Source of the DNA: Iris pallida
Taxonomy: Eukaryota > Streptophyta > Magnoliopsida > Asparagales > Iridaceae
Assembly: GCA_029216955.1 (NCBI GenBank)
Contig: JANAVB010044017.1
Location: 2,911,844-2,975,843 of the forward strand
Direction: 5' to 3'
Length of the DNA stretch: 64,000 nucleotides
Made by a program: the position numbers and the translations under genes. The notes under the pieces are model-generated. The model made no database searches and was not told the DNA's origin. It saw nothing but the letters and a program-made list of their open reading frames with translations. Below are positions 29,413 through 42,000 of this stretch, piece by piece; within the stretch, counting starts at the first letter, position 1; every line of letters starts with the position of its first letter.

Positions 29413-31078
29413 TGTCACGCCCCGATTCCGTCGAATCGATAGTCGTCCCCCGGACGTGATGCCGTGCGAACCTAATTTGCGAACGCACAAGGCATAGTCA
29501 TAAGGCAATCCGAGACACGAGATCTAAGAGTGTATGCAAACAAATTGAAATCACACAATAAGTAAAGGAACTTGATTCTTTATTGATAATGAACATCAGT
29601 TACAGACTCCGGTACAAGACTCATTACCGCGCGGGCTACAACATGACTCGATTACAAAAGAGTACCGACGAGATAGTTGTTCCATACATTGCACACATCC
29701 CTCAATATACACAAGTACTCCAGTGACCTGGATGGGAGAGACGCTGAGTCATCTTCCTTGGACTGTCGAGAGCCTTCAAAGTAGAGTCGCTGAGAGAGAG
29801 TCTTCGACGCACAGCCGAAGCTTCAAAAGTCACGAACGTCGCCGAACTAGTTGGCGCATCCTTCCTGGTTCGCGGGACCTGCAAAGAGCGAGGATCAGCA
29901 CGAAACACATGTACTGGCGAATGGCTAATTAAATCCAAGCTCTAGCATTTGATTCAAGAAGTTTCATAAACATATTAGCTAGCTATTTCAATGATCTTTC
30001 TAACCGTCCTACTCGATTTGCATGTTAACATGTTTTGAGGCAAGCATATGAAATTGTATACCATTGAGTAACTATCATATTCACCGCGTGCCACGTGCAT
30101 TTGTTAAGCAGTAAGAAGGGTGTGAAGGCCACTAGCAATTTCAAGCCATCGCGGACATATAGCTGAGTTAGACGGCGACCCTTTCGCGTCGGGTAGCGAG
30201 CCCTGTGCGAAAGTTCCCGCATAACTCGCGCCGATGAAGGCTGGCACTTGCAATACACTCGTTCCTCCCGGGCCGAATCGGTCCCTTGGCCTAGGTAACC
30301 GTTCGAGGAAACTACACCTTGTCGACAAGTTGTCCAATGACCGTTTTCCTTTGAACTTAGTTGATTTGGGTCGCTTGGCCGTATCGTTGCGATAAACATT
30401 AATCGATTCATTCATTGTTTTGCATAGAACAAGTATGATTGTATAAGAAAGCATGTTTTTCATTTGCAAAATCGGCAGTTCGTTAACAAGTGTTTCGTGA
30501 AGTATCGTGCCACGATTTTATTAATTCTATACTATTATGACAAGCATTTATTTTACTTCACATATTGAGTTTTGAAGTAGAGGGACGGAACGAAGGAGGT
30601 CAGCCACTCGCCTTAGGCTTGCTTCAAGCGAGCGACCGGTTGGCTGCGCTGTCGTCGCCTACGCGATCACCTGCAATCGCATAAGCAACTTATTAGAACA
30701 CTGTGTATTTCAAGGAATTTCGATATGAATGCGAGCTCGAAAACGCATCACGAAAATCCATCGAAAACAATCACGAAAAGCGCATTCACGAAAACGAAAG
30801 CCAAAGCCAAATCAAGTGTGGCATGAAAACCAGAGCAACGGGAGGTCTCTCCCGACTCAGCCGCAGAGCCAATCCTCGAGGCGCAACCCGCTGAATATGG
30901 GACTTGGTTCCGAAGAAGCCATTCCATAACGTGGAATGGATCTTATTTCAACCGTTCCCGTTCGATCGACTCGGCCGATTCTGACCTATCGGTCCCGACC
31001 GAATCGATAGCAACAGTGTTCCTTTCTCGCGCACCCCGTGGACGAAGACGGGGCACGATGTAGGGACGGGGCACTACA
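29413..31078 (-). repeat. Element A 3' LTR
   Basis: It starts TGTCACGCCCC and ends GGCACTACA, 1,666 bp. It pairs with 35970-37637. No gene in it. Confidence 0.95.
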
Positions 31079-31133
31079 CCATAACCAACTAATAAAAAGT
31101 TTCGTCCTCGAAACTTAAAGATAAAACCTACCT
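31079..31133 (-). other. PPT region and pre-PPT stem-loop (element A)
   Basis: Bases 31097-31116 form an 8-bp perfect stem AAGTTTCG/CGAAACTT with a four-base loop, 18 bases from the LTR, directly after the pol stop (31134-31136). Confidence 0.7.
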
Positions 31134-34100
31134 CTACGAGAAAAATGAAGGGAATTTATCCTTCATCTCTGATTTAAGCTCCCACGTCGACTCTTCGACC
31201 GAGTGGTTCTTCCAGAGGACGCAGACGAGAGGGATCGCTCGATTTCACAGCAAATTATCCTTGCGTTCTAAGATTTGAACTGGCTCTTCAACGTAGGATA
31301 AGTCTGACTTTAGCTCCAGCTGGCCAAAATCTACCACGTGGCTAGGGTCGTGCACGTACTTTCGCAACTGAGAGACATGGAAGACGTAGTGTACACCTTC
31401 AAGCGCAGGCGGTAGGGCAATTTTGTAGGCCACTGGCGCGACCCGTTCAAGTATCTCGAACGGCCCAACGAATCTCGGACTCAACTTTCTTTTCGCGCCG
31501 AACCGAGTAACTCCCCGCATGGGCGACACTTTGAGAAATACGTGATCGCCTACTAGAAACTCGAGCGGTCGACGATGAATGTCTGTATAGCTTTTCTGAC
31601 GACTCTGTGCGGTCTTTAATCTTTCCCGAATGAGCTTGACCTTTTCCACAGTCTGTTCCACCAGCTCCGGGCCGAGTATCTATCGTTCTCCGACTTCATT
31701 CCAGCAAATGGGCGATCTGCACTTTTGGTCGTATAAAGCTTCATACGGCGCCATTTGGATGCTGGATTGGTAGCTATTGTTGTATGCAAATTCCGCCAGC
31801 GGTAGGTGGACGTTCCAGCTTGATTTGAAGTCAATTGCGCAGAGCCGTAGCATGTCTTCGAGGATCTGGTTGACGCGCTCCGTTTGGCCGTTGGTCTGAG
31901 GATGGTAAGCTGAGCTGAACTGCAACTTGGTTCCCAGCGCCGACTGAAGGCTACTCTAGAATCGTGACATGAACCGTGAATCCCGATCAGAGACGATGGA
32001 TACTGGAACTCCGTGCAGCCGTACTATCTCGTCAAGATAAATCTGGGCCAGGCGATCAACGCACCAAGTAACTTTGATGGCGATAAAGTGCGCTGACTTG
32101 GTTAATCGATCGACGATGACCCAGATGGCGTTGTTCTCCCGTGGTGTCTTCGGCAGGCCAACAATAAAATCCATAGATCCCACTTCCACTCGGGAATAGT
32201 GAGGTTCTGCATCTCTCCGCCCGGTCGCTGATGCTCAGCTTTCACCTGCTGACAGGCCATGCATTGCGACACGAAGAGCGCCACATCTCTCTTCATTCCG
32301 TGCCACCAAAAGGTCGTACGGAGGTCCTTATACATCTTGGTACTGCCTGGATGCAAAGTATATTTCGCATAGTGTGCCTCCGACAGGATCTCCTTTCTGA
32401 GTTCTGAATCGTCCGGAACGCATAGTCTACCCTTCAATCGAAGCACGTCGGTTTCGTCTTTCGCAAAGTCGGTCGTCCTGCCTGTCGAAATTAGCTCTCG
32501 CACTTTCTTCAGGTACGGATCGTCCGTCTGAGCGGTCTTGATCTTATTAAGCAAGCTCGGCTCTAACTGTAACTTTGCCAACTGTACATTCCAAAATCTG
32601 ACTCGGAGCTCGTTGCCCATCTCTTCTAGGTCGCGTAGCAGTCGGGGGTCGATGGATAACGAGGCAATGTACTTCCGACTCAAAGCGTCTGCCACAATAT
32701 TTTCCTTTTCTGGCGTGTAGTCGATAGTCAAGTCGTAATCCTTGATCAGTTCAAGCTAACGCCTTTGCCGCAAGTTCAGCTCCTTCTGCGTGAATAGATA
32801 CTTGAGGCTCTTGTGATCGGTATATATCGTGCACGCCACACCATAGAGATAATGACGCCACAATTTCAACGCAAACACAATTGCCGCTAACTCCAGGTCG
32901 TGTGTGGGATAATTTTTCTCGTACGGCTTTAGCTGTCGGAAAGCAAAAGATATCACCTTGTTCCGCTGCATCAGCACACACTCTAAGCCCTGACCGGACG
33001 CGTCACTGAATATCTGAAAACCCTCAGTCCCTTCTGGAAGTACGAGTATCAGGGCCGAGACGAGCCTCTGCTTCAACTCTTGGAATGCAGCTTCACAGTC
33101 GTCTGACCATTCAAATGCGACTTCTTTCTGGGTGAGGCGAGTCAGAGGCGATACGATCTTCGCGAAGTCTTTCACGAAGCGTCGGTAGTATCCCGCTAAG
33201 CCAAGGAAACTTCGAATCTCGTCGACGGACGCTGGCCGTTTCCAATCGACAACGGCTTTAACTTTCTTTGGGTCGACCGCAATGCCTTCAGCAGAAATGA
33301 TGTGTCCGAGGAATACGACGTTGCTAAGCCAGAATTCACATTTGCTTCGCTTCGTATACAGTTGATTTTCTCGAAGGGTCTGAAGCACGGTCCGCAGATG
33401 CTCAGTGTGTTGCTGCCGATTCTTCGAGTAGACGAGTATATCGTCGATAAAGACTACTACGAACTTGTCGAGGAATGGTCGAAATACCCGATTTATTAAA
33501 TCCATGAAAGTAGCAGGAGCGTTCGTTAGGCCGAACGACATTACCAGAAACTCGTAATGGCCGTATCGAGTACGGAAGGCAGACTTCGGCACATCGTCCG
33601 GCTTGATCTTGAGTTGATGGTAACCCGAACGCAGATCAATTTTAGAGAACACCGTGGCTCCTTGGAGCTGATCAAACAGATCATCTATGCGGGGCAGAGG
33701 ATATTTGTTCCAGACGGCAGCTTTATTCAGCTCGCGGTAGTCGATACAAAGACGCATAGAGCCATCTCTCTTCTTGACAAACAGTACGGGCGCTCCCCAC
33801 GGCGAGACGCTGCGTCGGATGAATCCCTTGTCGAGCAATTCCTGTAACTGCACCTTGAGTTCTTTAAGCTCTGCAGGGGCCATTCTGTACGGGGTCTTCG
33901 AGATCGGTCGAGTGTCAAGGAAGGTATCGATAGTGAACTCAATCTCTCGATCAGGCGGCATGCCGGGCAGCTCGTTCGGGAACACATCGGAGAATTCTGC
34001 CACAACGTCGGTCTGACCCGCGTTTGCACCATCCTGTCGCATGTCTCGAACGGAAGCTAGATAGCCTTCGCACCCGGAATGCAGCATCCGTCGAGCAGAT

Positions 34101-34580
34101 ATTGCAGAGATCACCATGCAGGTCGGCGACACCTCACCACACGAGTAGCAGAATTCAGGCACTCCCGGTATGCGGAATGTGACCTTCTTTTCAGTGCAGT
34201 CTATGGTTGCGTTGCACGGACCGAGCCAATCCATCCCCAGAATGATGTCGTAGTCCTTAATATTTAGAACTATCGTATCGAGACTGACCCTTTGACCACC
34301 TATACAGATAATTTCGTCTCCGCAGACTAAATTTGCAGCTAGTGGCATGCCCGACGGGATGTTAACAGTGAGCTCAAGACCGAGCGGTGTCAGGGGAAAT
34401 TTATGCTCGACGGCAAAGTCCGCCGATATGAAACTATGCGTGGCACCTGAATCAAACAATACACGAGCAGGTTTATTATTGAATTGCAGTATACCTGTCA
34501 CGACTGTATCAGATGCGAACACTTCGTCTCGGGTCATGGCGTAGACGCGGCCCTGAGCATTAGGGCGACGGTCTTGGCCA
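31134..34580 (-). pseudogene. pol: Element A pol: protease, RT, RNase H, integrase, chromodomain
   Basis: Minus strand. Aspartic protease with [13 protein letters not shown]; reverse transcriptase with [24 protein letters not shown] and the catalytic [10 protein letters not shown]; RNase H with FSDASGQGL and TDHKSLKYL; integrase with a zinc-binding N-terminus ([16 protein letters not shown]) and Asp, Asp, Glu all present (SMDF, SDRD, QTERVNQ); then a chromodomain-like end (PSHVV, EEPVQIL, LWKNHSVEESTWELKSEMK) that may guide insertion to heterochromatin. A 593-codon stretch (34537-32756) is intact from protease to RNase H. Stops follow at 32753 (Trp site), 31953 (Trp site), 31677 (Gln site) and 31242 (Arg site). 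A short deletion near 32180 in the integrase shifts the frame. All stops can be explained by single transitions. Confidence 0.93.
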
Positions 34581-34582
34581 TC

Positions 34583-35836
34583 TTATTGTGCGGTCGGTGG
34601 AGCCCGAGGTGCTTGGCCTCGGTTCTGATTATGTTGTCGTGGGCGATGGTTTGACTTCTCCGGGCAGTCGCGTACGGTATGGTCGGCTCGGCCGCACCCG
34701 AGGCACGTACCGTTCTTCAATCGGCACTCGCTGATCAAGTGCCCTACTTTATGGCAGAATGTGCAAACTACTCGATCCTTCGTCTGGTTGCCGCCTCCGT
34801 TGCCACGATTTTGACGCTTGTGTGCGTTGTTGCCTCCCACATTACTATGGCATTTGTTATTAAAGTGAACAGCGTCGGTAGTAGTAGGAGGATACTCGGA
34901 CTCCAGACGGATGGCGTGGTTGAGTGCCTCGCCCATGGTTTTGTATTCGGCCACCAAAACATGCGCACGAATAGTTGAACGCACGCCCACTTCGAATCGT
35001 CGAGCTCGACTTGCAGTGGTAGGCAGATAGTCTCCAGCAAACTTGGCCAGTTTGTTGAATTCGGCCGCGTACTGCCTTACAATCATACTCCCTTGCCTCA
35101 GTTGCATGAATTTATTTTCCTTTTCCTGTCACACGGCTGCTGAAAGATATTCTATCTCGAACGCACTTTTGAATGTAGTCCAGGAGATTGTCGCCGTCTC
35201 ATCTTCACGTCGAATAGCCCGTTTTTGTACAGCCAACCAATCGTGCGCGTTCATTCGAAGTAGAAGTTGAGCACACGTGACTTTCTTCGAGTCCTCGATA
35301 CCCAGAAGCTCGAACTTATCTTCCAGCTCCTCCAGAGTGTCGATCGCCACCGCGGGATCTTCTGTGCCGTTGAAGGAAGTGCGGCAGCTTTTAGTGAATT
35401 TTGACACGTCAAAGTTAGAACTTCTCGGTGCTGCTGGTGAGAGCACGGGCGCCTCTGGTTCGGCTTCATTGGATCAAACTGCAGGCTGGGTTGCGGCAGG
35501 TGTCATCGTTGAGTTGTTGTTGTTGTCGACGACAGACTGTACGATTTCCTGGAGGGTATTCAGCTGCTGCTGTTGCAGCTTGAATTGAGCCTCGAACCGA
35601 TTCTCAAATTGAGTTTGACGAGCCTCCGCTTGCTGACGATGGAGCTCGTTTTGACGTTGCTGCATTTCCAGCATCTGCAGCATACGTTGCATCGGGTCGC
35701 CGGAAGGTCCGGCTATAGTAGGCGTCATTCCCGTTGGGTTGACGGAATGCTCGGGTCTAGAAGCACTCGAGCTACTAGAAGCGCTCGTCTCATCTTCCGC
35801 CTGAGCCCCCGTAACTGCAGGGAAGAAGAAAGGCAA
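34583..35836 (-). pseudogene. gag: Element A gag, with in-frame stops
   Basis: In the same frame as pol. The N-terminus is Ser-rich, then Gln-rich coiled-coil-like (about residues 48-100), followed by the gag domain (FNGTEDPAVAIDTLEELEDKF, NAHDWLAVQKR) and two intact CCHC knuckles (CTFCHKVGHLISEC, CLGCGRADHTVRDC). Stops at 35471-35473 and 35126-35128 (TGA, Arg sites) and 34580-34582 (TAA, Gln site) break it. The first codons of the open frame (PFFFPA) are better read as a pyrimidine tract and CTGCAG splice acceptor ending at 35815; there is no ATG at 35836. The real start is therefore unclear and may lie in an upstream exon. Confidence 0.88.
35814..35834 (-). promoter_or_regulatory. 3' splice-site-like sequence at gag start, element A
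   Basis: The minus strand reads TTTCTTCTTCCCTGCAG and then TTACGG, with the AG at 35815-35816. It is a strong pyrimidine tract and CAG. Confidence 0.45.
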
Positions 35837-35954
35837 CTCTCGTTAGTTTCAGAAAATGTCCTGGGTTCAGCGTATGGAACAACTTTTCTCATCGACACGA
35901 GGTCAACGGTCGGAGACTAGAATTCGACACTAGAGGCCAAGGACGTAAAGCCGT

Positions 35955-35966
35955 GCTCTGATACCA
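35955..35966 (-). other. Primer binding site, initiator tRNA-Met (element A)
   Basis: The minus strand reads TGGTATCAGAGC, three bases after the LTR end: a perfect 12-base match to the usual plant tRNA-iMet primer site. Confidence 0.92.
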
Positions 35967-35969
35967 TTA

Positions 35970-37637
35970 TGTCACGCCCCGATTCCGTCGAATCGATAGT
36001 CGTCCCCCGGACGTGATGTCGTGCGAACCTAATTTGCGAACGCACAAGGCATAGTCATAAGGCAATCCGAGATACGAGATCTAAGAGAGTACGCAAACAA
36101 ATTAAAATCACACAATAAGTAAAGGAACTTGATTCTTTATTGATAATGAACATCATTTACAGACTCCGGTACAAGACTCATTGCCGTGCGGGCTACAACA
36201 TGACTCGATTACAAAAGAGTGCCGACGAGATAGTTGTTCCATACATTGCACACATCCCTCAATATACACAAGTACTCCAGTGACCTGGATGGGAGGGACG
36301 CTGAGTCATCTTCCTTGGACTATCGAGAGCCTTCAAAGTGGAGTCGCTGAGAGAGAGAGTCTTCGACGCACGGCCGAAGCTTCAAAAGTCACGAACGTCG
36401 CCGAACTAGTTGGCGCGTCCTTCCTGGTTCGCGGGACCTGCAAAGAGCGAGGATCAGCATGAAACACATGTACTGGCGAATGGCTAATTAAATCCAAGCT
36501 CTAGCATTTGATTCAAGAAGTTTCATAAACATGTTAGCTAGCTATTTCAATGATCTTTCTAACCGTCCTACTCGATTTGCATGTTAACATGTTTTGAGGC
36601 AAGCATATAAAATTGTATACCATTGAGTAACTATCATATTCACCCCGTGCCACGTGCATTTGTTAAGCAGTAAGAAGGATGTGAAGGCCACTGGCAATTT
36701 CAAGCCATCGCGGACATATAGCTGAGTTAGACGGCGACCCTTTCGCGTCGGGTAGCGAGCCCTGTGCGAAAGTTTTCGCATAACTCGCGCCGATGAAGGC
36801 TGGCACTTGCTATACACTCGTTCCTCCCTGGCCGAATCGGTCCCTTGGCCTAGGTAACCGTTCAAGGAAACTACACCTTATCGACAAGTTGTCCAATGAC
36901 CGTTTTCTTTTGAACTTAGTTGATTTTGGTCGTTTGGCCGTATCGTTGCGATAAACATTAATCGATTCATTTATTGTTTTGCATAGACCAAGTATGATTG
37001 TATAAGAAAGCATGTTTTCCATTTGCAAAATCGGCAGTTCGTTAACAAGTGTTTCGTGAAGTATCGTACCACGATTTTATTGATTCTACACTATTATGAC
37101 AAGCATTTATTTTACTTCACATATTGAGTTTTGAAGTAGAGGGACGGGACGAAGGAGGTCAGCCACTCGCCTTAGGCTTGCTTCAAGCGAGCGACCGGTT
37201 GGCTGCGCTGTCGTCGCCTACGCGATCACCTGCAATCGCATAAGCAACTGATTAGAACACTGTGTATTTCAAGGAATTTCGATGTGAATGCGAGCTCGAA
37301 AACGCATCACGAAAACCCATCGAAAACATTCACGAAAAGCGCATTTACGAAAACGAAAGCCAAAGCCAAATCAAGTGCAGCATGAAAACCAGAGCAACGG
37401 AAGGTCTCTCCCGACTCAGCCGCAGAGCCAATCCTCGAGGCGCAACCCGCTGAATATGGGACTTGGTTCCGAAGAAGCCATTCCATAACGTGGAATGGAT
37501 CTTATTTCAACCGTTCCCGTTCGATCGACTCGGCCGATTCTGACCTATCGCTCCCGACCGAATCGATAGCGATAGTGTTCCTTTCTCGCGCACCCCGTGG
37601 ACGGAGACCGGGCACGATGTAGGGACAGGGTACTCCA
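35970..37637 (-). repeat. Element A 5' LTR
   Basis: It starts TGTCACGCCCC and ends GGTACTCCA, 1,668 bp, collinear with 29413-31078. On the minus strand a donor-like GCAG|GTGATC lies at 37229/37230, within the presumed leader. The same sequence is present in the 3' LTR near 30670. Confidence 0.95.
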
Positions 37638-37817
37638 GATTGTCACTCCCATTTTCTGTTTTTATGTATTTTCAGTATACGTGTATGAAATTCTGAACCA
37701 TATTGTGACTTGTCTTAACTAGCTAATCTTGGTTTAATCTTGCATTGGTTTAATATTGGCATGGCTTGGTTGGGTTTGGTTTGGCTTGGTTGGGTTGGTT
37801 CAACATGTAACCCCTCC

Positions 37818-37828
37818 CTTTAAAAGCC
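37818..37828 (+). promoter_or_regulatory. TATA box of the element B LTR
   Basis: CTTTAAAAGCC lies about 180 bases inside the LTR and is followed by a CT-rich leader. The identical sequence is in the 3' LTR at 45678-45688, although nearby bases differ. A predicted core promoter. Confidence 0.6.
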
Positions 37829-38244
37829 ACCAATCCCTCTCTCTCTTTATTAACTTCTCCTTCTTCATTTATTTCTTCATCTTCTTCCTATTAACTTCTC
37901 CACCTACCAAGAGAGGCTTAGGCAAGTGCAACTTGCTTCATGGAGTAACTCCATTTTGTTGTTCTATTGTCTTTCTCACGAGATTCGAAGACACTTTAGT
38001 ACTTAGCATTTTCAATTTTTATGGTTTATTTTTTGTAGATCTAAGTTTGTTGTATTTTTGAATTTTTTTGGTTTTTCATCTATCAAACTTTATTATTTTT
38101 AAGTTTTTATCGTTCCATATTCTAGAGAATTTTATTCTACCCCATTTAGACCTATAGAAGTCCAAATTTGGACTTACACTGAAGGTTTTGTGGAGCTTGG
38201 AAACTATGGGTTTCATGGCCATCTTTTTCAGATTTTCAGAGGGG

Positions 38245-38612
38245 AACTCATCCACCCTGCTGCATAGATGGGCACCCATCTACTGCTGTATGAGATCCTA
38301 TCCACCTTGCCGCATAGATGGACACCCATCTACTGTCGTATGAGACCCCATCCACCTTGCCACATGTAACTCATCTACCATGCCACATAGATGGGCACCC
38401 ATCTACTGCCGTATGAGACCCCATCCACCTTGTCGCATGGAACTCATCCACCCCGTCGCATAGATGGGCACCCATCTACTGCCGTATGAGACCCCATCCA
38501 CCTTGCCGCATGGAACTCATCTATCCTGCCGCATAGATGGGCACCCATCTACCCTGCTACATAGATGGGTACCTATCTACTGCCGTATGAGCACCCATCC
38601 ACCCTTGGCCGC
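38245..38612 (+). repeat. Minisatellite of about 70 bp units in the B 5' LTR
   Basis: About five units built around AGATGGGCACCCATCT, GTATGAGACCCCATCCACC and TTGCCGCAT. AGATGGG-CA-CCCATCT is an inverted repeat, so each unit could form a hairpin. The 3' LTR array (46109-46530) has its own copy arrangement. Confidence 0.85.
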
Positions 38613-38805
38613 ATAGTGCCTATTTTGGCTATTTTTGGTTGTTTTATGTCCTATTTGGCTGATTTACGGTCAGAATCTCTCCCAACTTCCAACATAGAAG
38701 TTGTAGATCTTTTTCTTGGCTTCAAGAATATGTTACTAACTATTTTATGCAAGTTTCTCTCATACATGATAGTGTAAGGATGGAACACGATAGTGGCATG
38801 TTAAG

Positions 38806-39070
38806 GTGCACTCTTAGCAAGTAACAAGTAACAAGTAACATGACATGATAGTGACCCGTCGTGGTGCACTTACATGAACTTGACATGATAATGTGACTTT
38901 ACATGATAACTCTTGATAGTGATCCGTTGTGGTGCACACTTGACTAGTCACTTGACATGATAATTCTTGATGGTGGTCCATCGTGACGCACTCTTGACAT
39001 GATAAGTAATCTTGATAGAGGCCCGTCATCGTGCACTCTTGAAAAGTAATCTTGATAAGTAAACATGACA
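38806..39070 (+). repeat. Second repeat array in the B 5' LTR
   Basis: Irregular units of 50-65 bases with ATCTTGATAGTGACCCGTCG-like and GTGCACTCTTGACATGATAA-like cores. The partner array in the 3' LTR is at 46725-46990. Confidence 0.75.
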
Positions 39071-40511
39071 CGTAATCGTGAATGTTGTTGCGACGGCTAT
39101 CTTGGCATGCTGAATAATAACTCATCTTGACACCGTAGGTGATTGTATTGAATGTGCTTGTATAAGCCACTAGTCTTGTCTCGCATCGTGTCTAGGACTT
39201 GTATCCCTGGTTACCACGGTCAGGAATTCATACTGAATCAGACTAGGTTAATGACTAGATTGATCAAATAGTTCATATAGAGAGGTATTTCGGCTACAAG
39301 CAATCCCTTTATCTGGGCGCCTTCTCTGATAGACTTGTAGCCTGCCGACGAGTAGGGCACATTTCCAGTCCACTATCATGTGGGGCACTTCATGAAACAA
39401 ATACTATACACACTGTCATATGGGGCACTTCATGAAATAAATACTATGTACACTGTCATGTGTTGCACTCAAGCCATCTAACAAGTCATGATAACTCTTA
39501 GCATGAACCTTGCGTCTGGATAACCTAGATAGTCTGCAAGGCTTGTGGCCGTAGGGATACCTTGTTGCATATCGCTAGTAACTAGGCTTGTGATAACCCT
39601 AGTTAGTTAAAGTATCAAGCTGTTCTCAATGCTTGGCCGTGATGGATGAATATGGTCTAGTCTTGTCTAAGCAGTGTCAGTCTATGATTACTACAACATA
39701 TTACTGTTATGTCTTACTCTTATCGATAATTGGTTAGAGACTAAGCTCTGTTCAGGTGACGGGTTACAACCCCGGTCCTTGTTTGGTTTAAGGGTTGTAA
39801 CTTGGCTACCGGAATAGTCCCTTAGTTATCTTATCGTTTATCACCCTGTTTTCTCTAACTCATGTCTATTATTATCATTTATGTTCTCATGTGCTAATGT
39901 ACTGGTTTTAGTTCTTAAGTAAACCCTCCTTTGTGGCACTTGCACTTTCTGGGGTCTGACCCAGCTGGTTTTGTATGGCCAGATTTGGGAGCAGCTCCCG
40001 AGGATCTTCTAGCCTTCCTGCCAGATAGTGACCACTAAAAAAATCCTGGCAATGAGTGGGTTTTATTTTGCTCACCCACTCTATTGTAAAATTATTTTTT
40101 TGAGGCGTTTAGCCGTCGGACAAGTGTTAGCTCGTATTAAATATACATTCCTGTCTGCCTAAGGGTTGTAACATGATTGACAAATCCTAGGGTTGATCAT
40201 GTATGACTTAAACTCTTTCTAGTCTTCACATTGTGTATGACTAGCTTCATGATCATCTTAATATGTAATGTTGGGGATGCCTTACTCTGTATGTCTGATG
40301 ATCTACCATCTTGTTACATTTACTTGCTTGCTTGAAATTGAGACACTAGGCTTGTTCTTGACCCTAAGAGACTAATGGCTTGTAGTAAACCCTCATGCAT
40401 CTAGACAGCCATGACCGTATTACGAGGTGGGATTCACTTCAATGTACGTAGCTGGCTGTGTGTGTCCCCCGTGCTCCAATATTCTGGTTCTGGGGCGTGA
40501 CACGGTTTAAG

Positions 40512-40529
40512 TGGTGGTCCATGCAGGTC
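40512..40529 (+). other. Putative tRNA-Ile primer binding site (element B)
   Basis: TGGTGGTCCATGCAGGTC, nine bases after the LTR. It has one difference from the core shared with E, F, G and the LARD. Confidence 0.55.
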
Positions 40530-40659
40530 TTGTAAATCAAGATGTGTGAGGGTTCCACTGAATAGATGTCTCAATCAGCACTCGTCCTTGATCTCTACTC
40601 GTGTCTTCTAATCTTTCCGAAATCTTGACCTGATCACATGTTTATATCCTCGATCTATC

Positions 40660-42000
40660 ATGGTCCTTCCTTATTATTTCCCATGTCATTTTTTCATCGG
40701 CATTGTCCCTGGTCCTACCGATCAGCAAGGCGGGGCACCTCCAATGGACCAGCAGCAACCTGGAGACCAAGCCCAACACTCTGGAGCGGCCTCCGAGTCA
40801 TGCATTCCGGGAATCCAGAGCCTCCAGTTCAGCCAGTCCAACCTACAGATCCTGACAATGGAACCCTGGTTGGTCTCATCAGGGAATTGCTTGCATGTCA
40901 AGATCTCGGGACGATGCCCTGCACCAGACAGTACAAGATGCCAAAAGCAGTGTTGGTTATCAAGGGAACAATACGGGTAACAGTTTCAAGCGCCTTAACC
41001 CTCCCTTCTTCAACGGTAGTGAAGATGCTATTACAGCTGATGCGTGGCTCCAGGATATCGAGATTATCTTGGATGTAGCCAAGACTCCAAAATAAGAGAA
41101 GGCAGCTGTAGTGCGCCTACAGTTATTGGACCTAGCCCACACCTGGTAGGCGATATTAGCAGTTAGGTTGGCGATGCCTGTCCCATGGGCGATATTTAGT
41201 GACAAGTTTTAGATCAAATACTTCGATACTGTAGCTCGACATGACCTACATACGAGGTTCACCAATCTCAGACAGATGAGCAGGACGGTTGATGGATATG
41301 CGGCCGAGTTTTCAAGACTAAGTCGATTCGCTCCCACCTTGGTGGCAATCGAGTTTGATCGAGCGCAGCAGTTCCAGCAGAGACTCCATCTAGAGATCAT
41401 TCTAGCATTAGAGCAGTTTGAGCATCAAATTTGATGTTGTTTTGTGAGCAGCTAAGAGGCATGAGTATACCTCCCAAAGAATAGTGGACAGAACTAGAGG
41501 ACGGAAGTGGTCCCATGGTCAGATGACCCAGTCCTCAGCCCCAGCCCCGGTAGATAGGGCCTTGACTATTGGAGCTTCGAGGAGGGCGGCATCAGTTACG
41601 TCAATTCAGCATTCAACTCTGACGTACCCTCAGCAGCAGAAGCATAAGAGATCTTCCGCAATGGGCTGCTCTCATTGTGGGAAGCCAGGACACGTGGTGT
41701 CAGAGTATCGTAGGGCACAAGGACTGTGTTTGGCTTATGGGGATCGGACTACATGATACGGTCATGCCCATAAAGAGCCGGTTCATCTTCATCGGCCCAG
41801 ACTAGTCCCTTAGTGAGGGGACCAGCACCAGTGTAACAGCAGTAGTACTAGCCTCCGAGGCCATTGCTGCCTCAGGCTCAAGCATTCCAGTAGCAGAGGC
41901 CGCAGCAGTATGCCCAGGTCCAAGCTCCGATTCAGAACCGCCAGAGAGGTTTCCAGCAGAGGGTACCAGCACCGAGAAGGCAAGGTCAAGCGATGGCTTT
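40660..42000 (+). pseudogene. gag: Element B gag, heavily decayed
   Basis: Pieces in several frames follow the order of Gag. These include an N-terminal Gln/Pro-rich part (PMDQQQPGDQAQ), the gag domain (FKRLNPPFFNGSEDAITADAWLQDIEIILD, then MSRTVDGYAAEFSRLSRFAP) and a zinc knuckle CSHCGKPGHVVSEY at about 41670 in which the last Cys is Tyr. The second knuckle (CLAYGDRTT) has also lost its ligands. Stops occur at about 41093, 41139, 41208 and 41433, among others. The start codon is not certain; 40660 is the first ATG of a frame with Gag-like content. The product cannot be functional. Confidence 0.75.

Larger units (their letters stand above)
29413..37637 (-). mobile_element. Element A: full-length chromodomain Ty3/gypsy retrotransposon
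   Basis: LTRs at 29413-31078 and 35970-37637 (TG..CA), tRNA-Met primer site, one gag-pol frame, PPT, and a perfect 5-bp target duplication GATTG at 29408-29412 and 37638-37642. In roughly the first 270 LTR bases I count about nine differences, so it is not very recent. Gag and Pol are in the same frame but carry seven or eight in-frame stops and one frameshift, so this copy is not autonomous. It is inserted at the 5' end of element B. Confidence 0.95.
37641..40502 (+). repeat. Element B 5' LTR
   Basis: 2,862 bp, ending GGGGCGTGACA. It contains a TATA-like CTTTAAAAGCC (37818-37828), a CT-rich 5'UTR-like stretch to 37920, and two minisatellites (38245-38612 and 38806-39070). The only longer frames cross these repeats and are not genes. 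Confidence 0.93.

Noticed and set aside
35814..35836. Gag of element A starting at 35836 with PFFFPA
   Set aside because: The codon at 35836 is TTG, and these residues are the translation of a pyrimidine tract and CAG acceptor.
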